The notes under the pieces were generated by a model. The model worked only from the letters and a program-made list of their open reading frames with translations, did no database searches and had not been told where the DNA came from. From Ascidia mentula (lineage: Eukaryota > Chordata > Ascidiacea > Phlebobranchia > Ascidiidae), in the NCBI GenBank assembly GCA_947561715.1, contig OX387204.1:14823001-14887000 (forward strand): 64,000 bases of DNA. The letters run 5' to 3'. Numbering within the stretch: position 1 is the first letter of the stretch; each line of letters starts with the position of its first letter. Position numbers and translations under genes: made by a program. Shown in pieces: positions 36,701-48,533 of this stretch.

Positions 36701-39700
36701 ACGCACAGTTACGTTTTCCAAATTGAACAAAGCTACGACCCTTCAAATTTTGAGCAAAATAATACGTTCCAACCATTTCGATACAAAATGAGGATTTAGT
36801 GTTTGATGTGTAACAAGGGGTCATAAAATTGTATCGTTAGGTGGACTTCTTTTTAGAGATGAATTTGAATGCTTGTGATTGTGTTTTCACAAGCAGCATT
36901 GCGTCGCTGCAATAACTGAGAAAGATCCTTTCCAAGAAAGAGAGTTTCGAACCAAAGCCGCCGTCCTGAACTCTAACCCTTCATGCATGCAAAATTTTGC
37001 AACTTCTGTGACGCTTTCCATAACTTGACGATACGCCCGCCTCCTACGCTTGCAAACTACGCTTAGTTGAACTGTTCTATATTAGATACTAATTGCCATC
37101 CTATTTGTTGGTTTACCCCTAAAGAGGCGCTTTATATAACTCTTAATTTATTGACTTAGCTGCCGTGCGAAAGGTGTCGTGGACAGGAGCGGCAGAGTCG
37201 GTTTACGTCACCGGATCTTGGGTTAATTGGACCGAACACCTTCCTCTACAGCTTGTAGACCTGTGAGTTTATAAATTTTTTATGCTAAATAAAAAAAATT
37301 GTCGTACAGCTTCCAAGTATTTTTTGCAAATTGTTGGAGGTGCGTCCCTTATCGAACTGCATTTGTTCAAAGCAATTAGTTACACCGAAGGGAGTTTTTA
37401 CAGACAGAGTTTAGGCACAGATATACTCACTACAATTGACACCCATTGTGTGCCAAGATTGGTAGATTCATCAAGTAAAGCATACACGTTTTACCCCCAC
37501 GCGTGAATTTCAAAAATTAGATATCATTTTATATAAAGAAGATCTGTCTCCTTTTGCCATGTTTGTCCCCATGCCTTTTCACTTGTTTATCGACCCTTGC
37601 CATAAAATGATCCAGATCTCAAAACCACGCGGGTCCAATCCACGGTCGCCTCGCCTTATTGGGTGGTGAGCGTCGCCAAAACACATTATCTAACACAAAC
37701 AAAACGCCCGCTTTGGCACGGAACGCGCTTTGCCGGCCAAACTAGAAGGAATAGCACCTCCTTAACTTGTGTAAAGTGAACACGATTTGAAACCACTCGG
37801 TTGCCATGCGGCGTTTTCAGTAGCGTTCTGTGGCTACGTCGTGGTTGTTTCTTTTTGTAGACGAAGTTTATCTGGAAAAGCGGGTGTGCCGTTGATCATG
37901 GCGATATGATGATACTGCATGTGATGTTAAAACAGATGCCTTGACATTCTGCGATAAGCAACTTAGCGTTACAAGCTGTAGGTTTTCGGGGAACTGTTGG
38001 TGCGCCTCCGCTCCAGCCCATGTACTGTTTCAGTAAATTCTAGATTTATATGGAAAACGCGTGCCGCATTAGACGTATTAGACAAATGCAAAATATCAAG
38101 ATTATCGTATTTTTTTCATATCGTACTAGCGCCAAAGGAAATCCCACAGAAACATTTTCTCATTTAACAAAACCTAAAACTCTACCATGGCCGTACTTCG
38201 AGATTGAAACATAATTTTTTCCTCAAAACGTTGTGCATTCCTACAGACGGTATCAACGATACGAACAACCTCACACGGTTTGTGCTAAATAATCTTCACG
38301 ATACGACCAGCGCACACTCTCATTTCACACATTTTCATGTTAGATGATTTTTTATATTTCATTTGGACAGAGAAGAAAATCGGTGGGAGGGGGACATCGA
38401 CTTCCAGGCCGCCGTCGCACAACGTCTCGTTGAGCTCAAGTTCATTGTCGATTCCGTATGGCTGATATCGCCAGACATGGTAAGCGCACCTACAATAAAA
38501 TTGCACCCAAACCAGTGGTTCTCAACCTTTTGTCCTATGGCGGACCCTTTTTGATGACGTCAATGTAGTCACGGTTTTTCGTTTTTTTTGCTACTGGTTA
38601 ATATTTAAGTCTTAAAGTTGCACGTAACAATGCGTTTTTGTTTGCGATATATCAAGGCTGAAAAGTGCTCTTGTAATATTGGATTACTTCAGGCAAATGC
38701 TTAAACATTTTTCAAGAATAGGAATTTATCAATCATATAGCGCGAGTATTTAGAAGTTGCCGTAGACCTACTGACAAAACGCCATGTTGAAAACCACTGA
38801 TCTAAACCCTTTTTTTTATCCGGGCCGTGAGCTTGCTGTTGAGCTGTGAATGACGTGTTATTCCATGTTGGTGCGCTAAAATGGTCATTAGTTTGTCGTT
38901 ATATCTTTCCGTGGTAATTTCTGGTCATCAAAGCAAGTCTTGAAATTGTTTAATGTTACAATGGTGTAAAATTTCCGACCACCCTTTAAAAACTTAACAG
39001 AAGCTCGCAGTTGGAACAGAATCATATTTTTTTCTTCTTTGCTTTAATTCCATACGTTATACGTCCGCATTCTTGCAAACGATTTCCTGCAAGGAAAATA
39101 GAGAAGTGTATCAAATGCTTTCGGCGATATTGTGTATCGCTACGTTCGATACTCCATCAACAACACGCTATCGTGGTCGCGCAATATCGATATCCTCTCC
39201 CGCAGCCCCATTCTCCACACACGAATTCACGCATTTGATGGCCGCCACGTGCTATTTTCGCAGCTCGCGTTCGCGTGCCGCGCGCGGAATTCGTGTGATG
39301 TGTGTTGCCAATTTGTTGCCCGTGCTTCGATTAGGGGCTCAATTTCATATAGTTCGGCCCGTATTTAGATCTAGACGTCTAACGGAAAGTTCGTGGCTCA
39401 TTTTCACCCAGGTTTAGATGAAAGAGGGCGATTTAGCTGCCATGTGGGTGTTCCTCTACATGCAAATAGTCGGGTCTTTATCCTTGCGGATGCCCTGGCG
39501 GCAAAATCGGGTTTTTCAGTATTTTTTTGTAGTTTTTTAACACATTTCGAAGTCACTTACCAATATAACTTCAATTGTGGATTATTGAATTGTACATTTA
39601 CAAATTGCTCTTAGGAAAAATGCTTGTGGTTGCGGTTTACCCTGCGAAAGGTCAAATGAAAACAGTTAAAGAAAAGCGGTATTTTCGTATCGGGCTGTAA

Positions 39701-42302
39701 TGCTATCGTGTAGAGCAAACGTCACAAGCAAACGCTGCACATGTTTCGGAGTGTGGTTTAATTTCTAGATCTGCCGAACTTCAACATACGTGTCAAAAAA
39801 GGTACCGCAAAATGCTTGCATAGAATTTGCAAATACACAATAAGCTTTAAGTAAAACGATTTAAAATCGTGAAAGTGCAAGAACCACAGCCTGTCGGAAT
39901 TTCACAATCCCCTAGGAGGTTTCCCTGTCGTAATGTCTGTATTTGGCCTTGAGGTGTTTGTGTACTGCGCAAACGAGTCGGCATTTATTCACACAACGTT
40001 TTGTCTGAATGTTCATGACATTTTACCTTTTCTCGCGGCCTGAGGTCACTTTTCCCATCACGAAATCCTTCCATCGCCACCACGTTGATTAAATGCTTGC
40101 GTGCGGATTTCTCAGCGCGAGCACATGAGGTAGATGGTCGTTGACGATAACAAGTTTTCCTCGCTTGCACCGCGTCCGTCGGCAAAGTGTCAAACAAAGC
40201 GATCGGGAGAATGGAACATAATATGTACAAGGGCGGTTATAACGCATTTAAACAAGCTCCAAAACCTTATCTCACCATCTTCGATTCTTTTATGTCCCAG
40301 CTTCAACAATAAGTGCTGTTGGTGTTCTTCGTTGCTGCTTAATGGCTTATGGTTGCAAAAATTTTTGACGCATTATGATATGTTCACCTAAACCTCAATC
40401 ATTAAACGGCACAAAATGCCTGCGCTGTATGTCGCATCACGATATTTGCGCGTCCCGCACGATTTTGTCAACGATAAACTGCTTTTAAGGCGCCCCGTCA
40501 ACGACAATGCGCGTAAATTGGAGATTGGAATGACCAAGAAAATTCCGGGGTGTGTCTATCGCTCCTGTATTCCATGAATATGCCATTGTTAAGTTGGATC
40601 ACACAGAGGTCGCAATTGTCAACGTCACAATGTGGTTATGAAGGTTATGTAAACGTCCCCACCCATTAGTGGGAACGTCCTAATGCATTTAGTCTTTGAA
40701 ACATGTGCGTTTGCAAACTAAATGCGTTTCGCAGTAAGGTTTTTGCACGGGGCACTGCTCTATGGTTTGCTTGTTTAAAAATGTTTGTGGAGAATAATTT
40801 TTCGTTTCCCAACCGTCGGTTTGTGTCAAATTGCTCGAAACATAGGTATCGGATTATGATTTGAGACCATACATGCCGCTTTCAACGTTTTCAATATATT
40901 ACTGGGTTACTACAGTGCGATCAACAATTAATCGCGTTGTATACAAAGAAGAATTTTTCTCTTTTGGTGAAACTTTCGCAATTTGTGACCGAAATAACGC
41001 TGAAAAAAATATTACATATGTAGGCGTGTTGACGAAAAATTTATTTTTGCGGCGTGATTGGTCACGTTTTGACTTCTGCCACTTCCAAGAGGTTTAATTT
41101 GACGTGTGACGTGTTGATCGTTTGCTCCCATTAAAGTGACGACGCTGTGATCATTTAGCTGTCGTTGCGTTACGGCGCTAAGCGCACTGCATTTCACCAT
41201 GACACCGCACTTGCAATTTTGTGGGTCTGAAAAAAATGTACGAGCCTCTTGCAAGTAATACATGTTTGACTTTGATGCCAGTCGCCATTTTGGTAAAACA
41301 TGTCCGTTTGTGCTATAGTTATTGATGGAATATATATTTTTTTTAGCTTTCTGATATTTTTTAATCCAACGTCATATATCAGGCACACGTGCAAAATTCA
41401 GTAAAAAAATGTAGATGACTTTACAAATATGTTTTAGCACGTGTTATCTAATTCGCTGATTTTCCCCCAATGATCTTGAAAACTTAGATCTACAAATTTA
41501 GATGTACAAAACTTTACGCATACCTATATACAGCAACCGCAAGTACACTGACCTTATTAATCGCACCCCAATTTCGACTTCACGAGTGAGTAATGAATTA
41601 TACGCACGAGTCAGTCGGAATTTAGCATTTCTTAATCTCAATGTTGAGAGTTAGTCACCGTTGATGGACGAGCGCTAAGTTGTGCGACCGGTTTGTTCAT
41701 AAGGTTTTGTTACAAGTGGAAAAACCCGTTGATAAAAGCTTTTGCGTTCGTTGGTCGTCGGATCCTTACGCTACCGTGTCGTGTGCAGCGTCGCGACTTC
41801 AATAGTGGATTGTGCATTTCACCATTTTACGCCATTTCGCTGTTCCAACGCCATTTTTTGAAGGATGTTCTAAAAAAAATGAGCACTTAAATGTACAATT
41901 TTATGTTTTGTTTTTGCACACTGGTTACTTAATTTTTTCAGAATCTAGCCCTCTAGTTGGCATTGTACTCACACCGATTCTATTTGGATAAGAAACTAAA
42001 GATGCCTGTGCTGGCGTAATCGATTTTTCAATTATGGTAATAAATCAGCTGACGTCAATTTAAAACTTCCGATAGTTTCATAACATTGACTTGTTTTCTG
42101 CACATTGTTGGTAATTAGTTTTCATAATTGTAGTTTTACAAGCACAAATCCATTGCCTTTTATTTGGCTGTAAAACTTAACACCGGGCAATATTTTCTTT
42201 CAAAAATTTTAAAAAATATTTAACTGTCCATTACTATTCCAGCCCACTATCAGCAACGACCTTGGATCGATGAACAACGTCATTTATCTCGATGACGACT
42301 AA
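27797..42302 (+). CDS. Gene C: myristoyl-type, disordered protein with C-terminal CBM48 glycogen-binding domain
   Basis: Eight exons: 27797-27907, 29044-29124, 30318-30366, 30869-32811, 35753-35807, 37160-37262, 38371-38479, 42243-42302. All phases match, giving about 836 aa. The start MGSLLSR fits the N-myristoylation pattern (Gly2, Ser6) and is followed by a hydrophobic stretch (IAVFVAEMF). Exon 4 (647 codons) is Ser/Asn/Glu-rich with no domain and reads as disordered. Residues 748-836 form a CBM48 domain as in AMPK beta: KVSWTG, YVTGSWVNW, LPLQL, ELKFIVDSVWLISP, SNDLGSMNNVIYL. The family binds glycogen-type glucans; the role inferred here is to tether glycogen, or a partner carried on it, to a membrane, much as STBD1 does with a different module. 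It lacks the AMPK-beta C-terminal subunit-binding region, since it stops right after the CBM. Direct AMPK membership is therefore unlikely. Confidence 0.78.
29385..29604. mobile_element. hAT-type MITE with exact 8-bp target duplication
   Basis: The 220-bp element starts CAGCGATTCCCAACC and ends GTTAGGAAACACTG, which form imperfect terminal inverted repeats of the hAT kind. TTATATTG lies directly on both sides (29377-29384 and 29605-29612). GCGTACCAC recurs inside. There is no coding capacity. It lies in gene C intron 2. Confidence 0.75.
34997..35334 (-). pseudogene. Minus-strand reading frame nested in gene C intron 4, split by a frame change
   Basis: A coding-like stretch of about 110 codons runs on the opposite strand to gene C. 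An ATG near 35334 opens a frame reading MEIAQSAADIVRETGLALG. Near 35278 the good reading moves to another frame (NRDLLVGEPSTVRFD, then KRMASFYTNARPGV, GGVRHKRASSRE, EDWGPTIIR) and runs to a TGA at 34997-34999. One missing base in a GGAAG run would join them. Alternatively the second frame is an exon entered at TTGTTAG/AGAAAC near 35302. I do not recognise the protein. KR and RHKR sites could be prohormone-like, but no signal peptide is seen. It may be a decayed retrocopy, a sequencing error, or a real exon. Confidence 0.4.
37160..42302 (+). other. Gene C exons 6-8: CBM48 domain
   Basis: The domain is split over exons 37160-37262, 38371-38479 and 42243-42302. Residues that contact carbohydrate in the AMPK beta-1 module (W100, K126, W133, L146, T148, N150) align with W770, K804, W811, L824, S826 and N828. 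All are identical except the conservative Thr-to-Ser change. The domain is the last thing in the protein (ends YLDDD). Confidence 0.75.
38513..38799. mobile_element. hAT-type MITE in gene C intron 7
   Basis: Starts CAGTGGTTCTCAACC and ends TGTTGAAAACCACTG, the classic hAT/Charlie-type inverted ends, over 287 bases. The flanks ACCCAAAC and ATCTAAAC match at six of eight positions, so the target duplication has drifted. There is no coding capacity. A full CRE (TGACGTCA) lies near its left end. Confidence 0.7.
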
Positions 42303-42360
42303 CAGTGCCGTGATCACGTGACACTAGGCTGATCACCGGATTAATTTCTGTTTGTGTTGA

Positions 42361-42366
42361 AATAAA
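42361..42366 (+). terminator. Poly(A) signal, gene C
   Basis: AATAAA 59 bases after the TAA stop at 42300-42302, followed by T/G-rich sequence. This supports the last exon placement. Confidence 0.55.
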
Positions 42367-42599
42367 GCAATTGAAAAATGAACATCGTTCGGTTTTGCTG
42401 TTATGCTTATTAGTGAATGATGCATGTTTACTTAAGTTGCATGGCAAGATGTTAATAAGATTTTTTGTAAATAGTTTTGGTATAGAAATGGTAACAGTGC
42501 GGATAATTTTTTCCACACAAAGAAGGTATGACTAGTTTTTGAAACCCGAAAATTAAATGTACACAAATGGGGGTCTTGCAGCGTACCAATAGGATTCCC

Positions 42600-42675
42600 C
42601 AGTCGCTGCTTTGCTGATGTCTATTGGCAGTACTTCGCTGCTACGCTGCAGTCTCTTGGCAGTACTTCGCTGCAT
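42600..42675 (+). repeat. Two-copy 32-bp tandem repeat
   Basis: TTGGCAGTACTTCGCTGC occurs exactly at 42624-42641 and 42656-42673, with related CTGCT/CTGCA words around it. It lies about 300 bases after the end of gene C. Confidence 0.7.
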
Positions 42676-45473
42676 CAAGTCATGGAATGCATTAAAGCAA
42701 GGGTCTGAAATATGCGCCCCGTTCAGCATTTAAAACATTTCGTTTTGTCGACGGGGCAACATGATTTGCTTACCACAAAAGAAAGGCAGCTATGGTACTC
42801 CTGTAGATGGTTTTAAAGCAAAACAAGTAATTGTCATTGAAATACATCGGTATGTATACAACTTTTTAGATCCGTTGAAGTTTGGTAAAACTGTGAAATC
42901 ACCAATAATGCTGAATCTTGTTACACCTATTATGTATCTATTTGGCACTGCATCAGTGCTGGCATGTGAGTTGCTTTGTAAATTATTGTGGTATGGCCCG
43001 TAAGTCAAGTCGGCTTCTCTTTCACTTGTATCAGTAAGTTATATGTTGTTACTAGCAACAAGAACCGATTACAAATGCCGTCTTTCACCTGAAACAATAA
43101 ATTTAATAGGTGCTGGAAACGAAAGTTTAATGTTGATCCAAAAAGCAATAGGTTTTCACGATTGGCTACACCACCAACGGAGCTAGGTGTGTAACCCACG
43201 CTAAACGCTAAAAATATAAGAACGTGATCCTTATCTTGAAACTAGCATGCATGTCTTTTCGCAAGGCGAGCTTTTTTGGCCGGCGCGCCCGCAGTGTAGC
43301 GATTTTCCCGCGGCAAATCGCTTAGCGGCGTTATCTCAAGATCGGCCCCAACCGAGCCGAGGTCAAAATTAAGTGAATAACCATGTTTGATGGGGGACGT
43401 CGCGCATCAAATAACCATCGAAGCAATACAACTGGTTATTTGCGTTGAAATGTTGTTTGACCCTGTACAGGAATTATAAACGTCAAATTGAGGTGTTTAT
43501 TAATACTTTTTAATTCATTGTTTATTTAAAGAACTTACATAACTTTGCTTAAGCCGTTGTTAGCATGACTTCAAAACGCCACCAACCGGGTTTCAAATAT
43601 GTTTCATAACAAGTTTATTTTCTTTAATTTGTCTTTGACTGAGGCTTAAGTTCCGGGTAAAGCGGTCGAAGGTATCATTGTCTGCGACAAACACTTTTAA
43701 AGTCAACTTCTGAATTTAAATATTGGTGTTTGCTTTGAACTCTTTACGGCAAAGAAAAGTTTGGATGACTAAACAGATAGTTTTGCATAGCTCAAAATTA
43801 TTTCTGGAAGAGAATGTCTACAGTGCCGATGTCAATAATCTAACGTTACTAAAACGTGTGCTATAACCATAGCCACAAAATTTTGCAATTTTTTTTTCTG
43901 TAATTGTGTTGATAAGTATTTTTCAAGCAAAATTTCAATCTGTCATATACCCAAACAATTATTTAACATGAGATCTAAATTGTATTTAAAGTTTGCAAAT
44001 ACGTTTTTGACTGGTGAAGTCTTAATTTATTTAAACGACAAACTGATTCAATACTTTTAATGTTAAAATAATCGTTAATGATAGTTCACACTTTGATGTT
44101 AACATTGTATATGCGACGGGCATAACCGTTTCTTGTCGTACCTGGCACCAAACGATAATTAGGCTGCGCCCTTGGAAATAAAAACACGCATACAGTTTGC
44201 CTATCAGCATCCAAATCATGCAGCTAACATAGTGGACCTTTCAAAAGCGGTAAGCTGATGTATATGCTCGTGCCCAAAAGGACTTATAAAAGCAAACGGG
44301 ATTTTTTTGCCTGAGTTAATCTTTCAAAATTAAAGATCAAGCTCTGTTCTTGTAAGTCGTGACAGTTGTTGGTTTAATAAACGATCACAGCCGCTCGTTT
44401 TTTTGACATATCTTTCAATGAGATCTTCCCGTTCTAATGCCAGGTCCATAAACTGCTTCAAAATGACCTAATTTAACTTGCGAAATGGAACGGGAATTTT
44501 TGCGTGGGTGTCTCGTGTGCCATTTATTGCGTCAGGGATTCAAAATTTCAAAACTCATTTGCATAAACCGTTAATGGTTTAACACAGCTGGCATTTTTTT
44601 AACGCTCATGAACGGTTACCGACCTTCCTCGGTTCTATGAATAGCCGCTAGCTCACTTCCGAATGGACCCCGTAATGTGCCAACGACGTGGCCTAAGACC
44701 AACAAACGCACATCGAGGTCAGCGCTCCAGGCCTGGGTAAAACGTCAAGCACAAATCCCTTGGTTTTCTGCCATTAGGAACGGAATGCATGTAGTTTACT
44801 TATGGTTGGCTCTGCTTCGAAATAATTGCACAAATTTTATAACCTCCTTTGCAAATAAACGTTACTGGGTGAATTTTGGTGCAAAAATGCGGAGAAAAGA
44901 CCAAGTTGTTTCAAATTGTTTCGCGAATCGTCATGACGGCGATTGTGGTTTGAGATGTTTACTTTAATTCCGATCGTTGGAAATTGCGACAATAAGAAAC
45001 GTTTGACAGCACTGTAAAAATACCAGTAAATTTCCCTATGTTACATCAAAATTGCCATCAGTTTCTTCGCAAGTGCATTTAAATACATTTCACTCTGAGA
45101 TACTAATTTCGAAATCCTCCTTCACGTGCAATCATTCACAATTTCTGCACTAGTTTGAGCTTGTTAACTACTGCCTGAAAACAGTTTCTTTTTGTGTAAA
45201 CAGGCACGTAATTAACATTGAATCGAAATATCTCACACGAAACGTGGTGAGGTTTCGTCTGCCATGAGCAACTGGCGCTACCGCATTGCAGAATTAGAGA
45301 ACAATGCAAACCGCGAGCTTCTGCGAGGAATGCCGTCAATTGTCTGTTTATTTCGTCCGATATATAAACAAACAAGGCAAGAAAATAGGCGAAGAGCGAC
45401 GGCGTCGAGTTTCTCAGAACGCTAGCGGTCTTGAATTTGGGCGGCGAGAAAAAAGGGCCGATTTTCGGGCGAA

Positions 45474-45481
45474 TATAAAAG
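45474..45481 (+). promoter_or_regulatory. Possible TATA box upstream of gene D
   Basis: GAATATAAAAGGCAAG contains TATAAAAG, a strong TATA-box match in a locally GC-richer stretch about 1 kb before the first resolved gene D exon. About 250 bases on, an ATG at 45730 opens a 30-codon frame with a hydrophobic start (LFVYILFCVL), but it has no good splice donor. The link to gene D is a guess. Confidence 0.22.
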
Positions 45482-46467
45482 GCAAGAATTCGACAGGTTA
45501 CCTTCATGTTTAATATCGTACGCTTACAGTACACAGCGACGTGAAAGTGTGTATACACCTTTCCTGACGATAATTTGTTTTTGACAAGCGGATTCGATTG
45601 TTTGGAATTTCCTCGGTATCGGAATTTTGCTATTTTATCAGGTTGGTTAAATTTATTTTTCTTGATACTAACTTAGTGTTTGTGTGATAACGCGTAATAA
45701 AAAAGCAAAAGAATAAGCTTAGATTTACGATGGAATATACAAACAAATTATTTGTTTATATTTTGTTTTGTGTTCTCAAAACTTTCCCAAGCAAAAACTT
45801 TTCTCAAAATGTTTCGTTGTAATTATTAAAAACGTGGTGTAACCGATTTAAGATATAAAAAAAAATTGTGGAAACTAGAATTCTCAAACTCCATTACAAA
45901 CGTATTGCCCTTGTTACGATATCCGATCACCGTGAAATCAGAATCGAGACATATCGTGTGTGGCATTAGGGGACTTTTGGAGCGAATGAGTTCGTGAAGG
46001 GCGTCAGTAGCACCCGTGTACTATAGCGGGATCCTGTTTGTTTCTGTACAAGCTTGATGACGTTGACGAATCGACAGAGATCCAACAGGGCTTGTTGTGA
46101 ACTTACACTTGAAATAAAGCCCATACATTCACCAATTCCAATCATAAACTGTGATATCGCTTTGAGTAATTGGGCGGATCTCTGTTACGCCCGTGATACA
46201 ATCGTGCGGGTTTCTCCAGCTATATCGCCAAGCGAATCTGCCGACCGGCAATCTATGACATATCACCGATCTTCGAAAACAACACCGGCCCGACGCGTGA
46301 TCAATTCGCCACACGTTTTTCCCCGGAATCCGGTCAACCCGAGACCCAAATAGTCGGCAATCGAACGCGTTTTCTCAAATTGTCTGCCATGTTTAGACAT
46401 GTGATCGTAATTGGCGTGTCGAGTTTTGCACTGACGATAAATTTCTTCATTCTGCGCAGAGAAGAAA

Positions 46468-47975
46468 ATGACCAACGCCAGCGAATTAAACGTGACCTCC
46501 AGCATCTGGCCTCTCCTTGGACTTCTCGTGGAACGCAAGACTTGCTCCTGTTTGAACGGCGGAACTTGCATCGACGAAAGCAACAACATTTGCCAGTAAG
46601 TGCGGCTGAATGTTTTTGACAACGCAAGAAGTCAAACAATGTGGCAAAAATGTTTGCTTGGAGAAAGCGCTTGTATTAAACAGGAATCGTGTAATAAAAA
46701 TATTCTTCTATTTCTTTTATAATGTGTCGTTTGCTTTGCTTTTGGGAAGTGATTATCCAAAGTATCAATGTAGAATCCATTGCAACAATTCGTTAACCTG
46801 ACAAAACACGTAAACGCACAACTCAGTAAAAACCCTGGTCAACTCGACACTTGAAAGAAAAGTTTATAAATGTCTTCATATTGTTTAGGTGTCCACAAGG
46901 ATTTGACGGGGCCCGATGCGAGACAACAGAACTCGGGTTTGTCGCGTCTGACAACAAAAATGTCAACAACCAGTTGAACTCCGACCTTATAGCGGGAATA
47001 GCTGTTGCCTCCCTGATGGTGCTTGTCCTGGTCGTGGTCGGATTTATGGTTTGGAGGTGAGGTCTTTTAAATGTTAACCTTTAGGAGGTGGAGGTCAAGC
47101 GGCTTAGCGCTTTAGGAACTGTTGGAGTATGTTTCCATATAAGTTGTAATTCACACAGTCAATTTAAGTTGGTGGGAATTGTAATTCCAAGCCTCGAACT
47201 TTTAAATGTGCCCATAGTTCTTTATAATTTTATCAGATACACCATATAGTCACCGTTGGTAATAGATAATAATAAAAAAGTACATTCATCTGCGTCACGA
47301 CATCTGATATCGTTTTATTTCTCCAGGAGGTGCATTCGCTTGCGGGAGAAACGCAGATGGGTGAAATGGCAGGAAAGCCGCAGCCAATCCAAAGCCACCA
47401 TTGAGGGTTTTACCATCGTTGAACCCACCCCTGTGTTGGGCCGACGAAAGAAATTCGGTTTTCACCTTTTTAAGAACATCAACCACAAGAGCATATTCGC
47501 GTTGGGTCGCTCCACAGATGCCACCGACGTCGCCAGTCAACAAGGTAAAGACGATGTCGAGGCCGGAGGTGTCGCCTACAGTGAGAGGAATGACTCATTA
47601 CCAGCTCACAGTGATAGCGACCAGTCGATCTGCGTTACACCCTGTGACAGGGCAACGACGGGTCAATCACAGATATCCGTACTCTCCAGCCACTCCGACA
47701 TTTCCTATGCGGCCACACCGTCCAGTAGAAAGCATTCAACAGTTGAAAAGACGACCAGCTGCGGCCTAGAGACCAGACGGGCGACTGTGAGAAGTGGGAC
47801 TCTCCAGAGGGCTGACAACAACAAGTTTGACTTTACGTGTAGCACCATAACGCCGGCTAAGGTGGCGCGTCACTCACTTCCAAATCTCGGCAATCCTACG
47901 CGTCCTTCCCATATCCCTGCACGCACCAGACGCACGAGCTTCGCGCCGACGCTAAACCAAGTTGTTCACATTTAG
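46468..47975 (+). CDS. Gene D: single-pass membrane protein with EGF-like domain (ErbB-ligand type)
   Basis: Exons 46468-46595, 46889-47056 and 47327-47975, phases 2 and 2, giving 314 aa from the ATG at 46468. The exon could instead begin at acceptor CTGCGCAG/AGAAG (46460) with a signal-peptide exon upstream, which is likely since no signal peptide is visible. Order: NAS and NVT glycosylation sites; EGF-like module TCSCLNGGTC to CQCPQGFDGARCE (C26, C28, C34, C42, C44, C53); short stalk; membrane segment about 76-98 (IAGIAVASLMVLVLVVVGF); basic stop-transfer (RRCIRLREKRR); a 215-residue Ser/Thr-rich tail ending VVHI. The intron between EGF cysteines 4 and 5 and the EGF next to the membrane are hallmarks of EGF/TGF-alpha/neuregulin genes, so an ErbB-type ligand is the best guess. 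Paralogous to gene E. Confidence 0.72.
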
Positions 47976-48527
47976 GAAATTCGCAGCTTTGACAACTGCA
48001 CCGCGCTGGACGCCATTCTGCGTTGACTGATAATATGTGGCAATTTTGTTCGGGCCAAAATCTAAAATTGCTCTGAAATTCTGAATATAAATTTTATGAT
48101 CACTGCGCGCCACAAGGATGAAATGTAAATGCGTGATATTTTTTGTTCTGAGATCACATTTCGTATTTCCTGTTGATATTTTTTGTTCCATCTCGTTTCC
48201 ATATTTTTTCGAACGCTCACTTGTGTTCCCCAGATGATCTGCCTATTTCTCGACGAAAGCTAATATCTTTAGCCCAACTACCGCTCCTTTCTTAGCCCGC
48301 AGCATGTCGTTTTGCCTACACACGTAATGTACAGATCCATGCCCCACTTATTTATTGCTTGTGAGTTGAAAAGCTTTTTGCGATTATGTACATTAAAGAG
48401 TTCCCAATCACACTGTGACGGTGAACGTCAAAATTATAGCCGTCGGCGTCTTGCCGCGAAATCGCAGCATGCGCGACATAACCTTTATTTTCAGCTTTTG
48501 TACGGTTTTGCAGAAAATTTCACGCTC

Positions 48528-48533
48528 AATAAA
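48528..48533 (+). terminator. Poly(A) signal, gene D (candidate)
   Basis: AATAAA followed by a GT-rich run (CTTGTTTGTTGATG), about 550 bases after the gene D stop. No earlier canonical signal was seen. Confidence 0.35.

Larger units (their letters stand above)
42303..46467. other. Spacer between genes C and D
   Basis: Apart from the gene C poly(A) signal and the short tandem repeat, I see no supported exon. The 5' exon or exons of gene D should lie here. Possible hints are a TATAAAAG box near 45474 and a short signal-peptide-like frame at 45730. Confidence 0.45.

Noticed and set aside
36435..36824. 129-codon minus-strand frame in a gene C intron
   Set aside because: Has an ATG but no domain, no splice context and unremarkable composition; likely chance.
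45136..45558. 140-codon minus-strand frame
   Set aside because: No domain or splice support; the plus strand is equally open.
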